Assembly: GCA_004524515.1 (NCBI GenBank)
Contig: SDNV01000105.1
Location: 1 to 9,446, forward strand
Source of the DNA: Promethearchaeota archaeon
Lineage (GTDB): Archaea > Asgardarchaeota > Lokiarchaeia > Sigynarchaeales > SOKP01
Length of the DNA stretch: 9,446 nucleotides
Direction: 5' to 3'
Shown: positions 1-7,011 of the stretch, piece by piece
How the letters are laid out: the number at the start of each line of letters is the position of its first letter
Position numbering within the stretch: position 1 is the stretch's first letter
Notes under the pieces: model-generated
Database searches by the model: none
Told to the model about the DNA's origin: nothing
Seen by the model: the letters and a program-made list of their open reading frames with translations, nothing else
Program-made: the position numbers and the translations under genes

Positions 1-323
1 GGAGCATTCTTCAACTCTTCTCCATAAAAGATACTAAAAACTTCTGATTTTTCTATTGCTTTTCCTGATTTTATACCACAATAATCTGTTTCTTTAACCA
101 TGTCTATTGAAGGGATGTTAACGCTAAAGCATTCATGTTCTATAATTCCTTTGTTTGTATAATGTCCTTTTTCGCTACTAACCACAAATCTAGGAATTTT
201 ATACCCAGTAGTAGACACATCTGCCACAGTGAAGAAATTGGGTTTATCATCCACAATGGCACCTATTAAAACTACAGGTTTTGGAATTAAATAAGGATGT
301 ATTTTAACTTTAATTTTAGCCAT
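1..323 (-). CDS. Flavin reductase family protein (flavoredoxin-like), 3' end outside window
   Basis: The minus strand is open from an ATG at 323-321 to the left edge, giving 107 residues of an N-terminal part; the rest lies outside the window. The product reads MAKIKVKIHPYLIPKPVVLI, then GAIVDDKPNFFTVADVSTTG, later HYTNKGIIEHECFSVNIPS and DYCGIKSGK, ending at EELKNAP. This succession (P-x-PVVL-x-GA, D-x-KPNF-x-T-x-A, HYTN-x-GI, FSVNIPS, DYCG-x-x-SG) is typical of the FMN-binding split-barrel flavin reductase/flavoredoxin family, cytosolic proteins of about 180-200 residues that bind FMN and pass electrons from NAD(P)H or a partner protein. The usual second half of the barrel is not visible. 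The start is supported by AAAGGTT (plus 329-335) a few bases upstream. It follows gpmA on the same strand with about 56 bp between them, so co-transcription is possible. The physiological electron partner cannot be told from the sequence. Confidence 0.88.
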   Translation of the reverse strand, partial: MAKIKVKIHPYLIPKPVVLIGAIVDDKPNFFTVADVSTTGYKIPRFVVSSEKGHYTNKGIIEHECFSVNIPSIDMVKETDYCGIKSGKAIEKSEVFSIFYGEELKNA

Positions 324-379
324 TTTTTAACCTTTAAAAATCGTAATTTTAAGAGATATTTACTCTTTTAATTTCTAAT

Positions 380-1126
380 TTATATTGCTTTTCCTTGATC
401 GGCTACGGCCTGTATTGCTTTTTGTATTTCTTCTTGATCTCCAAGGTAATAATGGTTTAAGGGTTTAAGTTTATCGTCTAATTCATAAATAAGAGGAATA
501 CCCGTTGGAATATTTAACTCGACTACATCTTTTTCAGAAACCTTATCAAGATGTTTTACAAGTGCCCTTAAACTGTTCCCATGAGCAGATATTAATATTC
601 TTTTACCTGATTTAACCGCTGGAGCTATAATATCGTGCCAATAGGGCATGAATCTTTCAACCGTGTCTTTTAAACACTCCGTTAAAGGGATCTCATTTGG
701 GTTTAACTCTTTATATCTTGGATCATTAGCGGGGTTTCTAGGATCACTCGTTTTAAGAGCAGGGGGAGGAATATCATAACTTCTTCTCCAAATTAAAACT
801 TGTTCCTCACCAAATTCTGCCGCAATTTTTGTCTTATACAGACCCTGTAAGGCCCCATAATGTCGCTCATTTAATCGCCATGAACGGAATACGGGAATCC
901 ACATTAAATCCATCTCATCCAAAACAATCCAGAGTGATCTAATCCCTCTTTTTAAAACGGACGTATACGCAATATCAAATACGTATCCTTCTTCTTTTAA
1001 TGTTCTTCCTGCATCTTCTGCTTCTTTAATCCCCTTTTCTGAGAGATCTACATCCGTCCATCCTGTAAATCTATTTTCTTTATTCCAGATACTCTCTCCA
1101 TGTCTTAAAAGTACTAATTTATACAT
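380..1126 (-). CDS. gpmA: 2,3-bisphosphoglycerate-dependent phosphoglycerate mutase
   Basis: Encodes 248 residues, the normal size for the cofactor-dependent (dPGM) enzyme that interconverts 3- and 2-phosphoglycerate in glycolysis and gluconeogenesis in the cytosol. The phosphohistidine motif LLRHGES gives His9; Arg60 is in [12 protein letters not shown], Glu87 in [15 protein letters not shown], and the second His182 in [12 protein letters not shown]. The stretches [17 protein letters not shown] and [14 protein letters not shown] are hallmarks of dPGM rather than of generic histidine phosphatases. One small deviation is Tyr97 where the family usually has Asn (GLNK becomes GLYK). The frame is open to a GTG at 1135-1133, but the ATG at 1126-1124 is preferred because it gives the standard N-terminus and the GTGAGG just upstream then serves as ribosome-binding site. 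dPGM is mainly bacterial and eukaryotic, while most archaea use the unrelated cofactor-independent enzyme, so lateral acquisition is plausible. Flavin reductase follows downstream. Confidence 0.96.
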   Translation of the reverse strand: MYKLVLLRHGESIWNKENRFTGWTDVDLSEKGIKEAEDAGRTLKEEGYVFDIAYTSVLKRGIRSLWIVLDEMDLMWIPVFRSWRLNERHYGALQGLYKTKIAAEFGEEQVLIWRRSYDIPPPALKTSDPRNPANDPRYKELNPNEIPLTECLKDTVERFMPYWHDIIAPAVKSGKRILISAHGNSLRALVKHLDKVSEKDVVELNIPTGIPLIYELDDKLKPLNHYYLGDQEEIQKAIQAVADQGKAI

Positions 1127-1129
1127 AAT

Positions 1130-1135
1130 CCTCAC
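1130..1135 (-). promoter_or_regulatory. Ribosome-binding site that decides the gpmA start
   Basis: On the minus strand GTGAGG ends three bases before the ATG at 1126-1124. The GTG in it is also an in-frame start candidate, but using it as a Shine-Dalgarno element (GAGG) matches the length and N-terminal alignment of dPGM proteins. Confidence 0.5.
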
Positions 1136-1266
1136 TTTAATGATGGTCTTATTTTAATTGTAAACGATTTTTATTTATAGTAATTAGATTATAAAATTGT
1201 ATTGGTATTTATGATTCTGGTAAGCTATTTAAATATTTTTCATATAGTTCATTTAAAAAGTAAATT

Positions 1267-1277
1267 AAAAAAAAAAA
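1267..1277 (-). terminator. Poly-T terminator of first 7TM gene
   Basis: Eleven consecutive T on the minus strand begin about 13 bases after the stop codon of the gene ending at 1291. Archaeal RNA polymerase terminates at such T-runs without needing a hairpin. Confidence 0.6.
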
Positions 1278-1290
1278 TTTTTCATTTTTA

Positions 1291-1986
1291 TTAACTAGGT
1301 TTTAATCCAAGATAAACTAACCATGCATAACTTATCATTCCTATTCTGATGATTATTAAGAAGATTCCAGGGGCTACAAGAGAGTCCAAAGCCCCACAAA
1401 TTACAAATAATATAAATCCTAAAGATATATAAGCGAATTTTTTTCTTATTTCTCCTGAGGCTTGTCTCGATTTTATTAAAAAACCTATTCCAATGAATAC
1501 AAAGACAGTGGCTAAAAAGAATGCAATAAAGAAGAAGGTTGGATGGGTTCGATTGAAACTAGAATCAATAACATCTTCATTTAATGCAAAAGTAAACGCA
1601 TTGTTAGTATCTAAAAAAAGAAATAGCTCAAATATGATACCTAAGGCAGCGTAAATAATTATAATAATCTTTTTCTTCTCAGGGAACATAATTTCTGCCC
1701 CAATATTCATAGCTACAATAACAGCAGGAGCAACCCACATGTAAGCCAAAATCCCATGCAGACCAAACCTGTTATCTAAATTATTTCCAGTAAATAGAAC
1801 AGACAAAAAATCGGCTGAAGCTCCTAAATAAAAAAGCCCCGTAAAAATGACTAAAATTCCCGCATATAAAAGTAAATCCGCTTCTAATTTTTTAGATTTA
1901 TAAATAAAAAAAATCCCGAATATTAGCCCAAATACCATAACTAATAAAGCTGTTCCTCCAATTAACCAACCAGTTGTAGATACTAT
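1291..1986 (-). CDS. Seven-transmembrane protein, paralogue A, probable ATA start
   Basis: Unrecognised family; first of three tandem paralogues. The reading frame from an internal ATG (1938-1936) gives 215 residues and lacks most of the first helix. The frame stays open upstream for 16 more codons with the product IVSTTGWLIGGTALLV, matching the N-terminus of the sister proteins (MVSTLGYLDGLTATG, MVSQLGLLDGLTAIG). Starting at ATA 1986-1984 gives 231 residues, against 232 for the sisters, and GGTGAGG (plus 1991-1997) lies four bases upstream. Seven hydrophobic segments are visible, with polar residues embedded: Asp before FLSVLFTG, Glu in IGAEIMFPEKKK, Asp in CGALDSL, Arg in IIIRIGM. The loop after helix 4 carries IDSSFNRTHPT and the loop after helix 5 carries KSRQASGEIRKKF; the chain ends YLGLKPS. 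The last helix has no Lys, so it is not a retinal protein. The loop pattern resembles sensor domains of 7TM histidine kinases, but no kinase is attached. Function unknown. A poly-T terminator follows. Confidence 0.8.
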   Translation of the reverse strand: MVSTTGWLIGGTALLVMVFGLIFGIFFIYKSKKLEADLLLYAGILVIFTGLFYLGASADFLSVLFTGNNLDNRFGLHGILAYMWVAPAVIVAMNIGAEIMFPEKKKIIIIIYAALGIIFELFLFLDTNNAFTFALNEDVIDSSFNRTHPTFFFIAFFLATVFVFIGIGFLIKSRQASGEIRKKFAYISLGFILFVICGALDSLVAPGIFLIIIRIGMISYAWLVYLGLKPS

Positions 1987-1990
1987 ATTA

Positions 1991-1997
1991 CCTCACC
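1991..1997 (-). promoter_or_regulatory. Ribosome-binding site in front of the ATA start
   Basis: GGTGAGG on the minus strand lies four bases before ATA 1986-1984 and far from the internal ATG at 1938, so it supports initiation at the ATA position. The relic at 2966-3019 has the related GGTGAG at the matching place. Confidence 0.55.
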
Positions 1998-2124
1998 TAA
2001 TTATTCCATTATATAGAAATATTGATTTTATTATTTCATATTAAGTCAATTAGTTATATTTTTGATCTTTTCAGTTAATAAAGATATATATTTATCAGAT
2101 TTGATAATTGATAATAAAATTCAT

Positions 2125-2137
2125 AAAAATAAAAAAA
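2125..2137 (-). terminator. T-rich terminator of second 7TM gene
   Basis: Minus-strand T7-A-T5 directly after the stop codon at 2144, consistent with an archaeal T-run terminator. Confidence 0.45.
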
Positions 2138-2143
2138 GTTGAT

Positions 2144-2842
2144 TTAAGCTTTTAGACCAATGTAAATTAACCAAGGACTGCACATCATTGCAATTCTTAC
2201 GAAAAAAAGCATTATTCCGGGTGCAAACAACGAATCTAATGTACCTGCTATAACGAAATCTATATATCCTAAAGATAATAACAAAAATTTTTTCCTTAGT
2301 AGACCAGTTGCTTGTTTGGCTTTCACTAAAAATCCTATACCACAAAAGATAAGTGTTGATAGCAAAAAAAACAATATAAAGAAGTAAGTTGGGTGGGTTC
2401 TATTAAAACTCGCGTCTATCAAATCTTCTCCGGGAACGCCTAGCGTGAATATGAAAGCATTAATTGTGTCTAAAAAGAGAAACAATTGAAATATAACTCC
2501 TAAAATTGCATAAATCCCTACAATTGCCTTTTTTTTGTCAGGTATAATTAACTCTGCACCTAAATACATTGTCGGTAAAACTGAAACAGCAACCCACATA
2601 TAACTTAAAATTCCATATAAATACATTGGACTTATATTCTTTCCTGTTGCTAATACTAGAATTATATCAGTTGTAGGACCTAAAAAGAACAAGCCCGAGA
2701 AGATCATGGCTAAACCTGCTGCATAAAGAAGTTTTGCATCTAATTTTTTAGCGGTATATAAAGATATAGACCCGCATATTACCGAAGATGTGAGCACTCC
2801 TATAGCAGTTAATCCATCAAGTAAACCTAATTGAGAAACCAT
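2144..2842 (-). CDS. Seven-transmembrane protein, paralogue B
   Basis: A 232-residue integral membrane protein of the same unnamed family as its two neighbours. It starts MVSQLGLLDGLTAIG at an ATG with GAGG about nine bases upstream. Seven hydrophobic segments follow: residues about 12-30, 38-67, 78-100, 107-127, 152-175, 188-205 and 210-230. The family signature is complete: Asp in TTDIILVLATG, YMWVA in helix 3, Glu in LGAELIIPDKKK, IDASFNRTHPTYFF before helix 5, KAKQATGLLRKKF between helices 5 and 6, TLDSL in helix 6, VRIAM in helix 7 and the C-terminal GLKA. The conserved in-membrane Asp, Glu and Arg argue for a ligand- or ion-related role rather than a mere anchor, but no activity can be assigned. 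The loop K-x-x-QA-x-G-x-x-RKKF resembles that of 7TM sensor modules of histidine kinases; here the module stands alone. It has its own leader and terminator, so is probably monocistronic. Confidence 0.88.
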   Translation of the reverse strand: MVSQLGLLDGLTAIGVLTSSVICGSISLYTAKKLDAKLLYAAGLAMIFSGLFFLGPTTDIILVLATGKNISPMYLYGILSYMWVAVSVLPTMYLGAELIIPDKKKAIVGIYAILGVIFQLFLFLDTINAFIFTLGVPGEDLIDASFNRTHPTYFFILFFLLSTLIFCGIGFLVKAKQATGLLRKKFLLLSLGYIDFVIAGTLDSLFAPGIMLFFVRIAMMCSPWLIYIGLKA

Positions 2843-2965
2843 TTAAAATATCCTCGTTTGTAAATTATATTTAATGTATAATCTCTTAATTTAATATTTC
2901 TTATTGAAATTCTAGATAAGATTCTATTATTTTATATTGATTTTTAAATATATAAATTTTAATTC

Positions 2966-3019
2966 TTAGTACAAAAACAAGCTTGTTCCTCCAATTAGCC
3001 AACCCGTAGTAGATACCAC
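2966..3019 (-). pseudogene. Relic 5' end of a further 7TM paralogue (17 codons)
   Basis: On the minus strand a GTG at 3019-3017 opens a frame reading MVSTTGWLIGGTSLFLY before a TAA at 2968-2966. The first 13 residues are nearly the N-terminus of paralogue A (IVSTTGWLIGGTALLV), and the DNA match extends upstream through GGTGAG (plus 3025-3030). It therefore appears to be a duplicated or left-over 5' end whose remaining six helices are gone. It sits about 120 bases upstream of the start of paralogue B. A regulatory leader peptide is a less likely alternative. The origin by duplication is inferred from the match. Confidence 0.7.
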
Positions 3020-3438
3020 TATAACTCACCTTTTTAGTAAAGAATTTTATAATAGCGTTTTTTTTAAAATTTTCTTGTATATATTTTACATCTCAGTTAT
3101 TATTAAATCAATTCATATTCAATTTTGAATGAAAATCTAAATTAGATTAATTATAAACCTTCGAAATAAAAATTTTGTATATATAGAGATTTATACCAAA
3201 CTTAATGTTAATATTTTTGACTTAATAAGAATATTGGAAGTAAATAATTCTAATAAATTTAAGAGACTATTATGATTCAAAAAATTCTTATTAATTTTAT
3301 TTATTTTTTTTATTATCCTAAAATAAAGCAATACTCAAATATTCTTAATAATTCCTATAAATTGATCTACAAGACAACTGCTTCCTGAGAATGGGTTAAT
3401 TTTATAAAAAAAAATAAAGAAAAAAATTATTTAATTAA
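3020..3438. other. AT-rich intergenic region without a gene
   Basis: About 420 bases, almost entirely A/T. The only frames are short, low-complexity Asn/Leu/Lys strings. The right part (3406-3426) carries the terminator of paralogue C and the left edge holds the ribosome-binding site of the relic. TATA-like stretches occur (for example around 3049-3056, minus) but they cannot be separated from background. This may be the remains of the lost gene body, but no further similarity to the paralogues is visible. Confidence 0.5.
3406..3426 (-). terminator. Double T-run terminator of third 7TM gene
   Basis: Minus-strand T7, a short CTTTA interruption and T9, starting about 12 bases after the stop codon at 3439. 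Confidence 0.5.
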
Positions 3439-4137
3439 TTATGTCTTCAGACCAAGGTACATCCACAAAGCAAACGTCATCATTACAATTCTTACTAATC
3501 CAATAGCAATTCCCACGGGAAGGACCGAATCAAGAGCGCCACAAATTACAAAAACTATGAATGCGACAGATAAATAGGTAAATTTTTTACGTATTTCCCC
3601 TGTTGCTTGTTTCGCTTTTATAGCAAATCCAATCCCCTCGAAAATGAATGTTGATATTAGAAAGAAAATTATTATCCAGTATGCATAAAAACCACGATTA
3701 AAGCTTGCATCTATAGTATCTTGGCCAGGATTATTCAATGTAAATAGAAAAGTTTCTGATACATAGAAAAAAACCAAAATCGCAAAAAGCACACCTATAA
3801 CACCGTAAATACCAACAATGATTTTTTTTTTTTCAGGTACCATAAGTTCACATCCAAGATACATAGCCACAATGATAGCAGGTGCCACCCAAACATAACT
3901 CAACCAGCCATAAACATAAATGGGGCGAATATTATATCCTGTGGTTAGTATTAAAATAAAATCGACAAAAGGCCCTAACCAAAAAAGACCAATAAACATC
4001 ATCAGTATTCCTGCAATAGCGAGTAGTTTTGCTTCCAGTTTTCTCGCATGGTAAAAAGACAGCAGACCGAATATGACTGAAGATAAGATAATACCAGTTG
4101 CTGTAAGACCGTCTAAATAGCCTAAAGTGGATACCAT
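3439..4137 (-). CDS. Seven-transmembrane protein, paralogue C
   Basis: A 232-residue membrane protein, same length and layout as paralogue B. The ATG at 4137 is preceded by AAGGTG about ten bases upstream, and the N-terminus is MVSTLGYLDGLTATGIILSS. Conserved positions are Asp in FVDFILILTTG, YVWVAPA in helix 3, Glu in LGCELMVPEKKK, IDASFNR before helix 5, KAKQATGEIRKKF, CGALDSV in helix 6, VRIVM in helix 7 and the terminal GLKT. It differs from A and B after SFNR, where GFYAYWI replaces THPTFFF or THPTYFF. That loop varies most, so it is a candidate for different ligand or partner specificity (inference). No Lys in helix 7, no signal peptide, no cytoplasmic output domain. A TATA-like TTTTAAAA (about 4166-4174, minus) lies roughly 30 bases before the start, fitting a short-leader transcript. 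Function unknown. Confidence 0.88.
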   Translation of the reverse strand: MVSTLGYLDGLTATGIILSSVIFGLLSFYHARKLEAKLLAIAGILMMFIGLFWLGPFVDFILILTTGYNIRPIYVYGWLSYVWVAPAIIVAMYLGCELMVPEKKKIIVGIYGVIGVLFAILVFFYVSETFLFTLNNPGQDTIDASFNRGFYAYWIIIFFLISTFIFEGIGFAIKAKQATGEIRKKFTYLSVAFIVFVICGALDSVLPVGIAIGLVRIVMMTFALWMYLGLKT

Positions 4138-4358
4138 TTCTATTTCACACCTTAAATTGAATTTTTTTTTAAAATTGACAGAATCTTAAAAGTTAATTTA
4201 GTTTAATAGTAAATTTTGCTTAGTATTAATAGAACTGTCTTAATATTTAAATTTTGATTAAATCTAATTTTTGTACACAAATAAACGATTATTATCAATT
4301 AAGATCATTAAAAAGCTTGATATTGGCTTAGAAAGAGAGGATTAATATTTTTAAAGAA
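4138..4358. other. Intergenic region upstream of paralogue C
   Basis: AT-rich, no gene seen. It holds the leader and putative TATA element (about 4166-4174, minus) of paralogue C and the 3' flank of the hexapeptide gene. No strong T-run follows that stop codon, so readthrough towards paralogue C is possible. Confidence 0.4.
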
Positions 4359-5426
4359 TTAAAATTCCCCAATTTCTTTCTTTTTAATTTCTTTTTTACT
4401 TTTTTTATATTTTTTCTTTATTTCCTTTTTACTTTTATCTTCTAAGGATTGTTGCCATTGATCATATAATTTCTCGAGATTCTCTATCGCGATCGCGACC
4501 AGGTTCTTTTTAACAAAGCGATTTACTTTATGAGCCTGTCTTTCTCCAGTATCAACAATTCTGCGATAGGTACCTATTTCGCTTTCTTTTTTGGTCTCCT
4601 CATAATATGTCACAGCTTGTTTATATTTGCGAGCGGGTCTTCCTATATAAATCCAATCAGGTTCTAAATATTGACCGATATGAGTGCTGGCCCATACGCC
4701 TAATGTAGTTCCTTTCCCAATGACAGTTCCAGGGGCGACAATTGAGTTCCCCCCGATTACAACATGGTCCCCTATAATAACTTTTTTAATTAATAAATGA
4801 TCTTTAATAATCATACTTGAAAAGACTACAGCACCTTGCCCTATCATGATATTATTCCCGTATTCAATAAATTCAACGTCACTCCATCCATCAAACATAG
4901 TGGATTTATAATCCGCTCTCATATTACACACTTTAAACGCCAAATTTGAGACCCAAGGAAAGCAAAAATTATTCCATGTCCAAAAAAGAAATTTTTTAAT
5001 GGATATTCTTAAGCAATAATAATAATAATCCCTATCGGTTTTTTCTATTTTGAATAAACCCTCGCGTGGTTTGTGAATTAATTCTAAAAGAATTAATAAT
5101 AATTTGCTAAGTAGTAGACTTGTTAATAAATATAGGCCCCACCATGCCATTATGTCTATAAAAATAAAAATCAGCCTCCACCAGTTAACGATAATATTAG
5201 AATCAAGCGCCCCATTATAAAAAGTTAGAATCATGGCAAACGGTATAAAGAAGGATAAAACATGTAGCATTAAGTATAGTAATATAGAGAGGGGAGTCCA
5301 GTTAAAAGCATTTGTAGTTATGGGAAATTTAGTAAGATCAACAGATTCTATACTTTCGATTAAATTTGATTGATTTTTATTTTCTATTGGAATTCTCCCC
5401 CATAAATTGTTTAATTCTTTCATCAC
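4359..5426 (-). CDS. Pls-like membrane hexapeptide protein, C-terminal part
   Basis: 355 residues. Residues 44-118 hold two to three hydrophobic helices; then a conserved cytoplasmic link (HKPREGLF, about 118-125) leads to a left-handed beta-helix of hexapeptide repeats at about 185-265, including YGNNIMIGQGAV, IIGDHVVIGGNSIVAPGTVIGKG and the closing IYIGRPARK. Such coils are typical of acyl- and acetyltransferases and of the membrane-linked terminal region found with Pls/PosA-type non-ribosomal peptide synthetases. The tail (about 295-355) is a Lys/Glu-rich probable coiled coil with SKKEIKKK repeated. The unit closely mirrors the N-terminal half of the upstream ORF (HKPKEGVF, IGQGSV, NVIIGAHSVVSPGT, GIPAEK). 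It overlaps that ORF by 50 bases in the +1 frame, and removing one G from the G5 run (plus 5397-5401) would fuse them. As a separate gene it would start at GTG 5426 or ATG 5423, with AAGGAA (plus 5432-5437) upstream. Substrate unknown. Confidence 0.75.
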   Translation of the reverse strand: MMKELNNLWGRIPIENKNQSNLIESIESVDLTKFPITTNAFNWTPLSILLYLMLHVLSFFIPFAMILTFYNGALDSNIIVNWWRLIFIFIDIMAWWGLYLLTSLLLSKLLLILLELIHKPREGLFKIEKTDRDYYYYCLRISIKKFLFWTWNNFCFPWVSNLAFKVCNMRADYKSTMFDGWSDVEFIEYGNNIMIGQGAVVFSSMIIKDHLLIKKVIIGDHVVIGGNSIVAPGTVIGKGTTLGVWASTHIGQYLEPDWIYIGRPARKYKQAVTYYEETKKESEIGTYRRIVDTGERQAHKVNRFVKKNLVAIAIENLEKLYDQWQQSLEDKSKKEIKKKYKKSKKEIKKKEIGEF

Positions 5427-7008
5427 TAAGTTTCCTTAAGGGAAAACCGAAATATATTCCGTCATCTCCCAATTTATCATACTTAATAGTAGTTGCCATT
5501 GGAAGAAATGTTGCATTATTTCCCACTTCCAGTCCAGGCATGCCTCCAATTAAGGCATTGAAGATGCAATTATCTCCGATTCTTGCTCCATAGAACGTTA
5601 AATTCTCAGATCCATATACCCCATCAACAACATGATTACTTATATGAGCATATGTTCCCATATAGCAATCTTTGCCAAAATTTAAATGAGAATGGATAAA
5701 ACATTCTTCAAATACCGTTCTTTTTCCAATTTTATTTGATCCTATGAATTTTAATTCCCAATTAATTAACCATGGGAAGGGAGATCTTAAAAATGCAAAT
5801 ACGGGATATTTAAGAAGAAATGACCTCCAATGATAATAATCTAACGCCTTGGATTGTTCATGTAAATTTCTATCAAATACTCCTTGGGCAGGGCCTCTAT
5901 AGTCAGCAAAACGATAAAAAGCACTAGTAAATAAAGCAACAAAAAATAAATGAATTAAATATATACCACTAAGAGCTATTGGTGTTAAGAGCAAGATCGA
6001 AAATATTTCTAGTTTAAATAATAATGTAAGAGAAAACGGAATTAGAAATAAATTCGGAATTAAAACCCAATATATAAAAATAAAAAATAGAATTCCAGGT
6101 ATTATAAATGATCCTCCTACTATCCACCAACCAGAAATTATATACACATGAAAAGGGACAGATAATTCTTTTACATCGGTCCTTAATAGAGCTTGATCCT
6201 GAGAAATTTCATTTTTTATTTTAAAAATAAGTTCCAGTAAAATTTCTTTATTTTCAATATCTCTATTCTCCATAATTTTTTCAGCAGGTATCCCACTATA
6301 AATTGAATTACTATTTAATCTTTGATTTATACTCGTTAAAGAAAGAGCATCAAGAGTGGAATTTCGTTCTATTTTAGTTCCTGGACTGACTACTGAATGT
6401 GCTCCTATAATAACATTATCTTCTAAAATAACTTTTTTTATAATTAATTTATCTCTAATGATAATATTGGACATAATAACACTTCCTTGTCCAATTCTAA
6501 TATTCTTACCCAATTCAATAAACTCACAATCAATCCAGCCTACATTTAAACAGCTCAATTTAAATGTTCTAAGCCCTAAAACTTTTAAGGCTAGAGTTTC
6601 AAGTATCGGTAAATTTAGTTGTCTTGCCAGCCATATGGGCCACTTTCTGATTACTGCTCTCAAGCTCCAATAACAAAAATCCTTATCGTTTTTATCTCTG
6701 TTAAATACCCCTTCTTTAGGTTTATGAAATAGGTTTATAATTACGAGGAAAAATTTTGCCACCGCTATAGAACTTAGTATTAAAATAATCACGCTTATAA
6801 GGAAAGCGAACGGGAAAATAATATAAAACAATGTATTATTTTCAGGAAATAATTGCCAATAATACCAGAACCATAATAATGAAGGTTGAGAGCTTAATGT
6901 GATTATGAGAAAGTAGATAATTAAATATCGTTTTTTGACTAATGTATTAGTTGTTCTTGGACCTTCTCTAATCGATGCTGGAATTGAAATCAGAATCAGC
7001 TCTTTAAT
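5377..7008 (-). CDS. Pls-like membrane hexapeptide protein, N-terminal part, no AUG start
   Basis: The first usable conventional start is TTG 6831-6829, giving 484 residues. The frame stays open 59 codons further, to the codon after a TAG at 7011-7009. That extension (IKELILISIPASIREG at its head, then a hydrophobic helix before FPENN) supplies the first membrane helix seen in the downstream homologous unit, so it is probably coding; ATT 7008 or CTG 6999/6993 are possible starts. In the 484 numbering: helix 1-35; HKPKEGVF 36-43; hexapeptide beta-helix about 105-186 (IRIGQGSV, VIIGAHSVVSPGT, GIPAEK); membrane helices about 228-305; RGPAQGVFDR 312-321; second beta-helix about 360-470 (FGKDCYMGTYAHISNH, GARIGDNCIF, LEVGNNATFLP). 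This order of helices and two beta-helices matches the Pls/PosA-type terminal region (about 700 residues). It is likely a membrane-bound acyl/acetyltransferase-like protein; the substrate is unknown. It ends inside the next ORF, see that entry. Confidence 0.75.
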   Translation of the reverse strand: MKELILISIPASIREGPRTTNTLVKKRYLIIYFLIITLSSQPSLLWFWYYWQLFPENNTLFYIIFPFAFLISVIILILSSIAVAKFFLVIINLFHKPKEGVFNRDKNDKDFCYWSLRAVIRKWPIWLARQLNLPILETLALKVLGLRTFKLSCLNVGWIDCEFIELGKNIRIGQGSVIMSNIIIRDKLIIKKVILEDNVIIGAHSVVSPGTKIERNSTLDALSLTSINQRLNSNSIYSGIPAEKIMENRDIENKEILLELIFKIKNEISQDQALLRTDVKELSVPFHVYIISGWWIVGGSFIIPGILFFIFIYWVLIPNLFLIPFSLTLLFKLEIFSILLLTPIALSGIYLIHLFFVALFTSAFYRFADYRGPAQGVFDRNLHEQSKALDYYHWRSFLLKYPVFAFLRSPFPWLINWELKFIGSNKIGKRTVFEECFIHSHLNFGKDCYMGTYAHISNHVVDGVYGSENLTFYGARIGDNCIFNALIGGMPGLEVGNNATFLPMATTIKYDKLGDDGIYFGFPLRKLSDERIKQFMGENSNRK

Positions 7009-7011
7009 CTA

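Larger units (their letters stand above)
1127..1290. other. Intergenic region between gpmA and first 7TM gene
   Basis: Very AT-rich, with no convincing reading frame. It holds the poly-T terminator of the upstream 7TM gene and, on the minus strand, TATA-like stretches (around 1173-1200) that could be the gpmA promoter. No single box can be picked with confidence. Confidence 0.4.

Noticed and set aside
2121..2345. Minus-strand frame overlapping the 3' part of paralogue B
   Set aside because: It is an out-of-frame reading of a well-supported gene, with no start signal or family features.
3150..3320. Minus-strand Asn/Leu-rich frame in the long intergenic region
   Set aside because: Low-complexity AT-driven translation without start signal or similarity to the neighbouring paralogues.
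3439..4137. Rhodopsin or heliorhodopsin identity for the 7TM proteins
   Set aside because: Seven helices fit, but the last helix (for example IAIGLVRIVMMTFALWMYLG) has no Lys for retinal attachment in any of the three copies.
5366..6673. Plus-strand frames within the hexapeptide genes
   Set aside because: Antisense readings rich in Ser, Ile and Pro created by the AT-rich coding strand; no support as genes.
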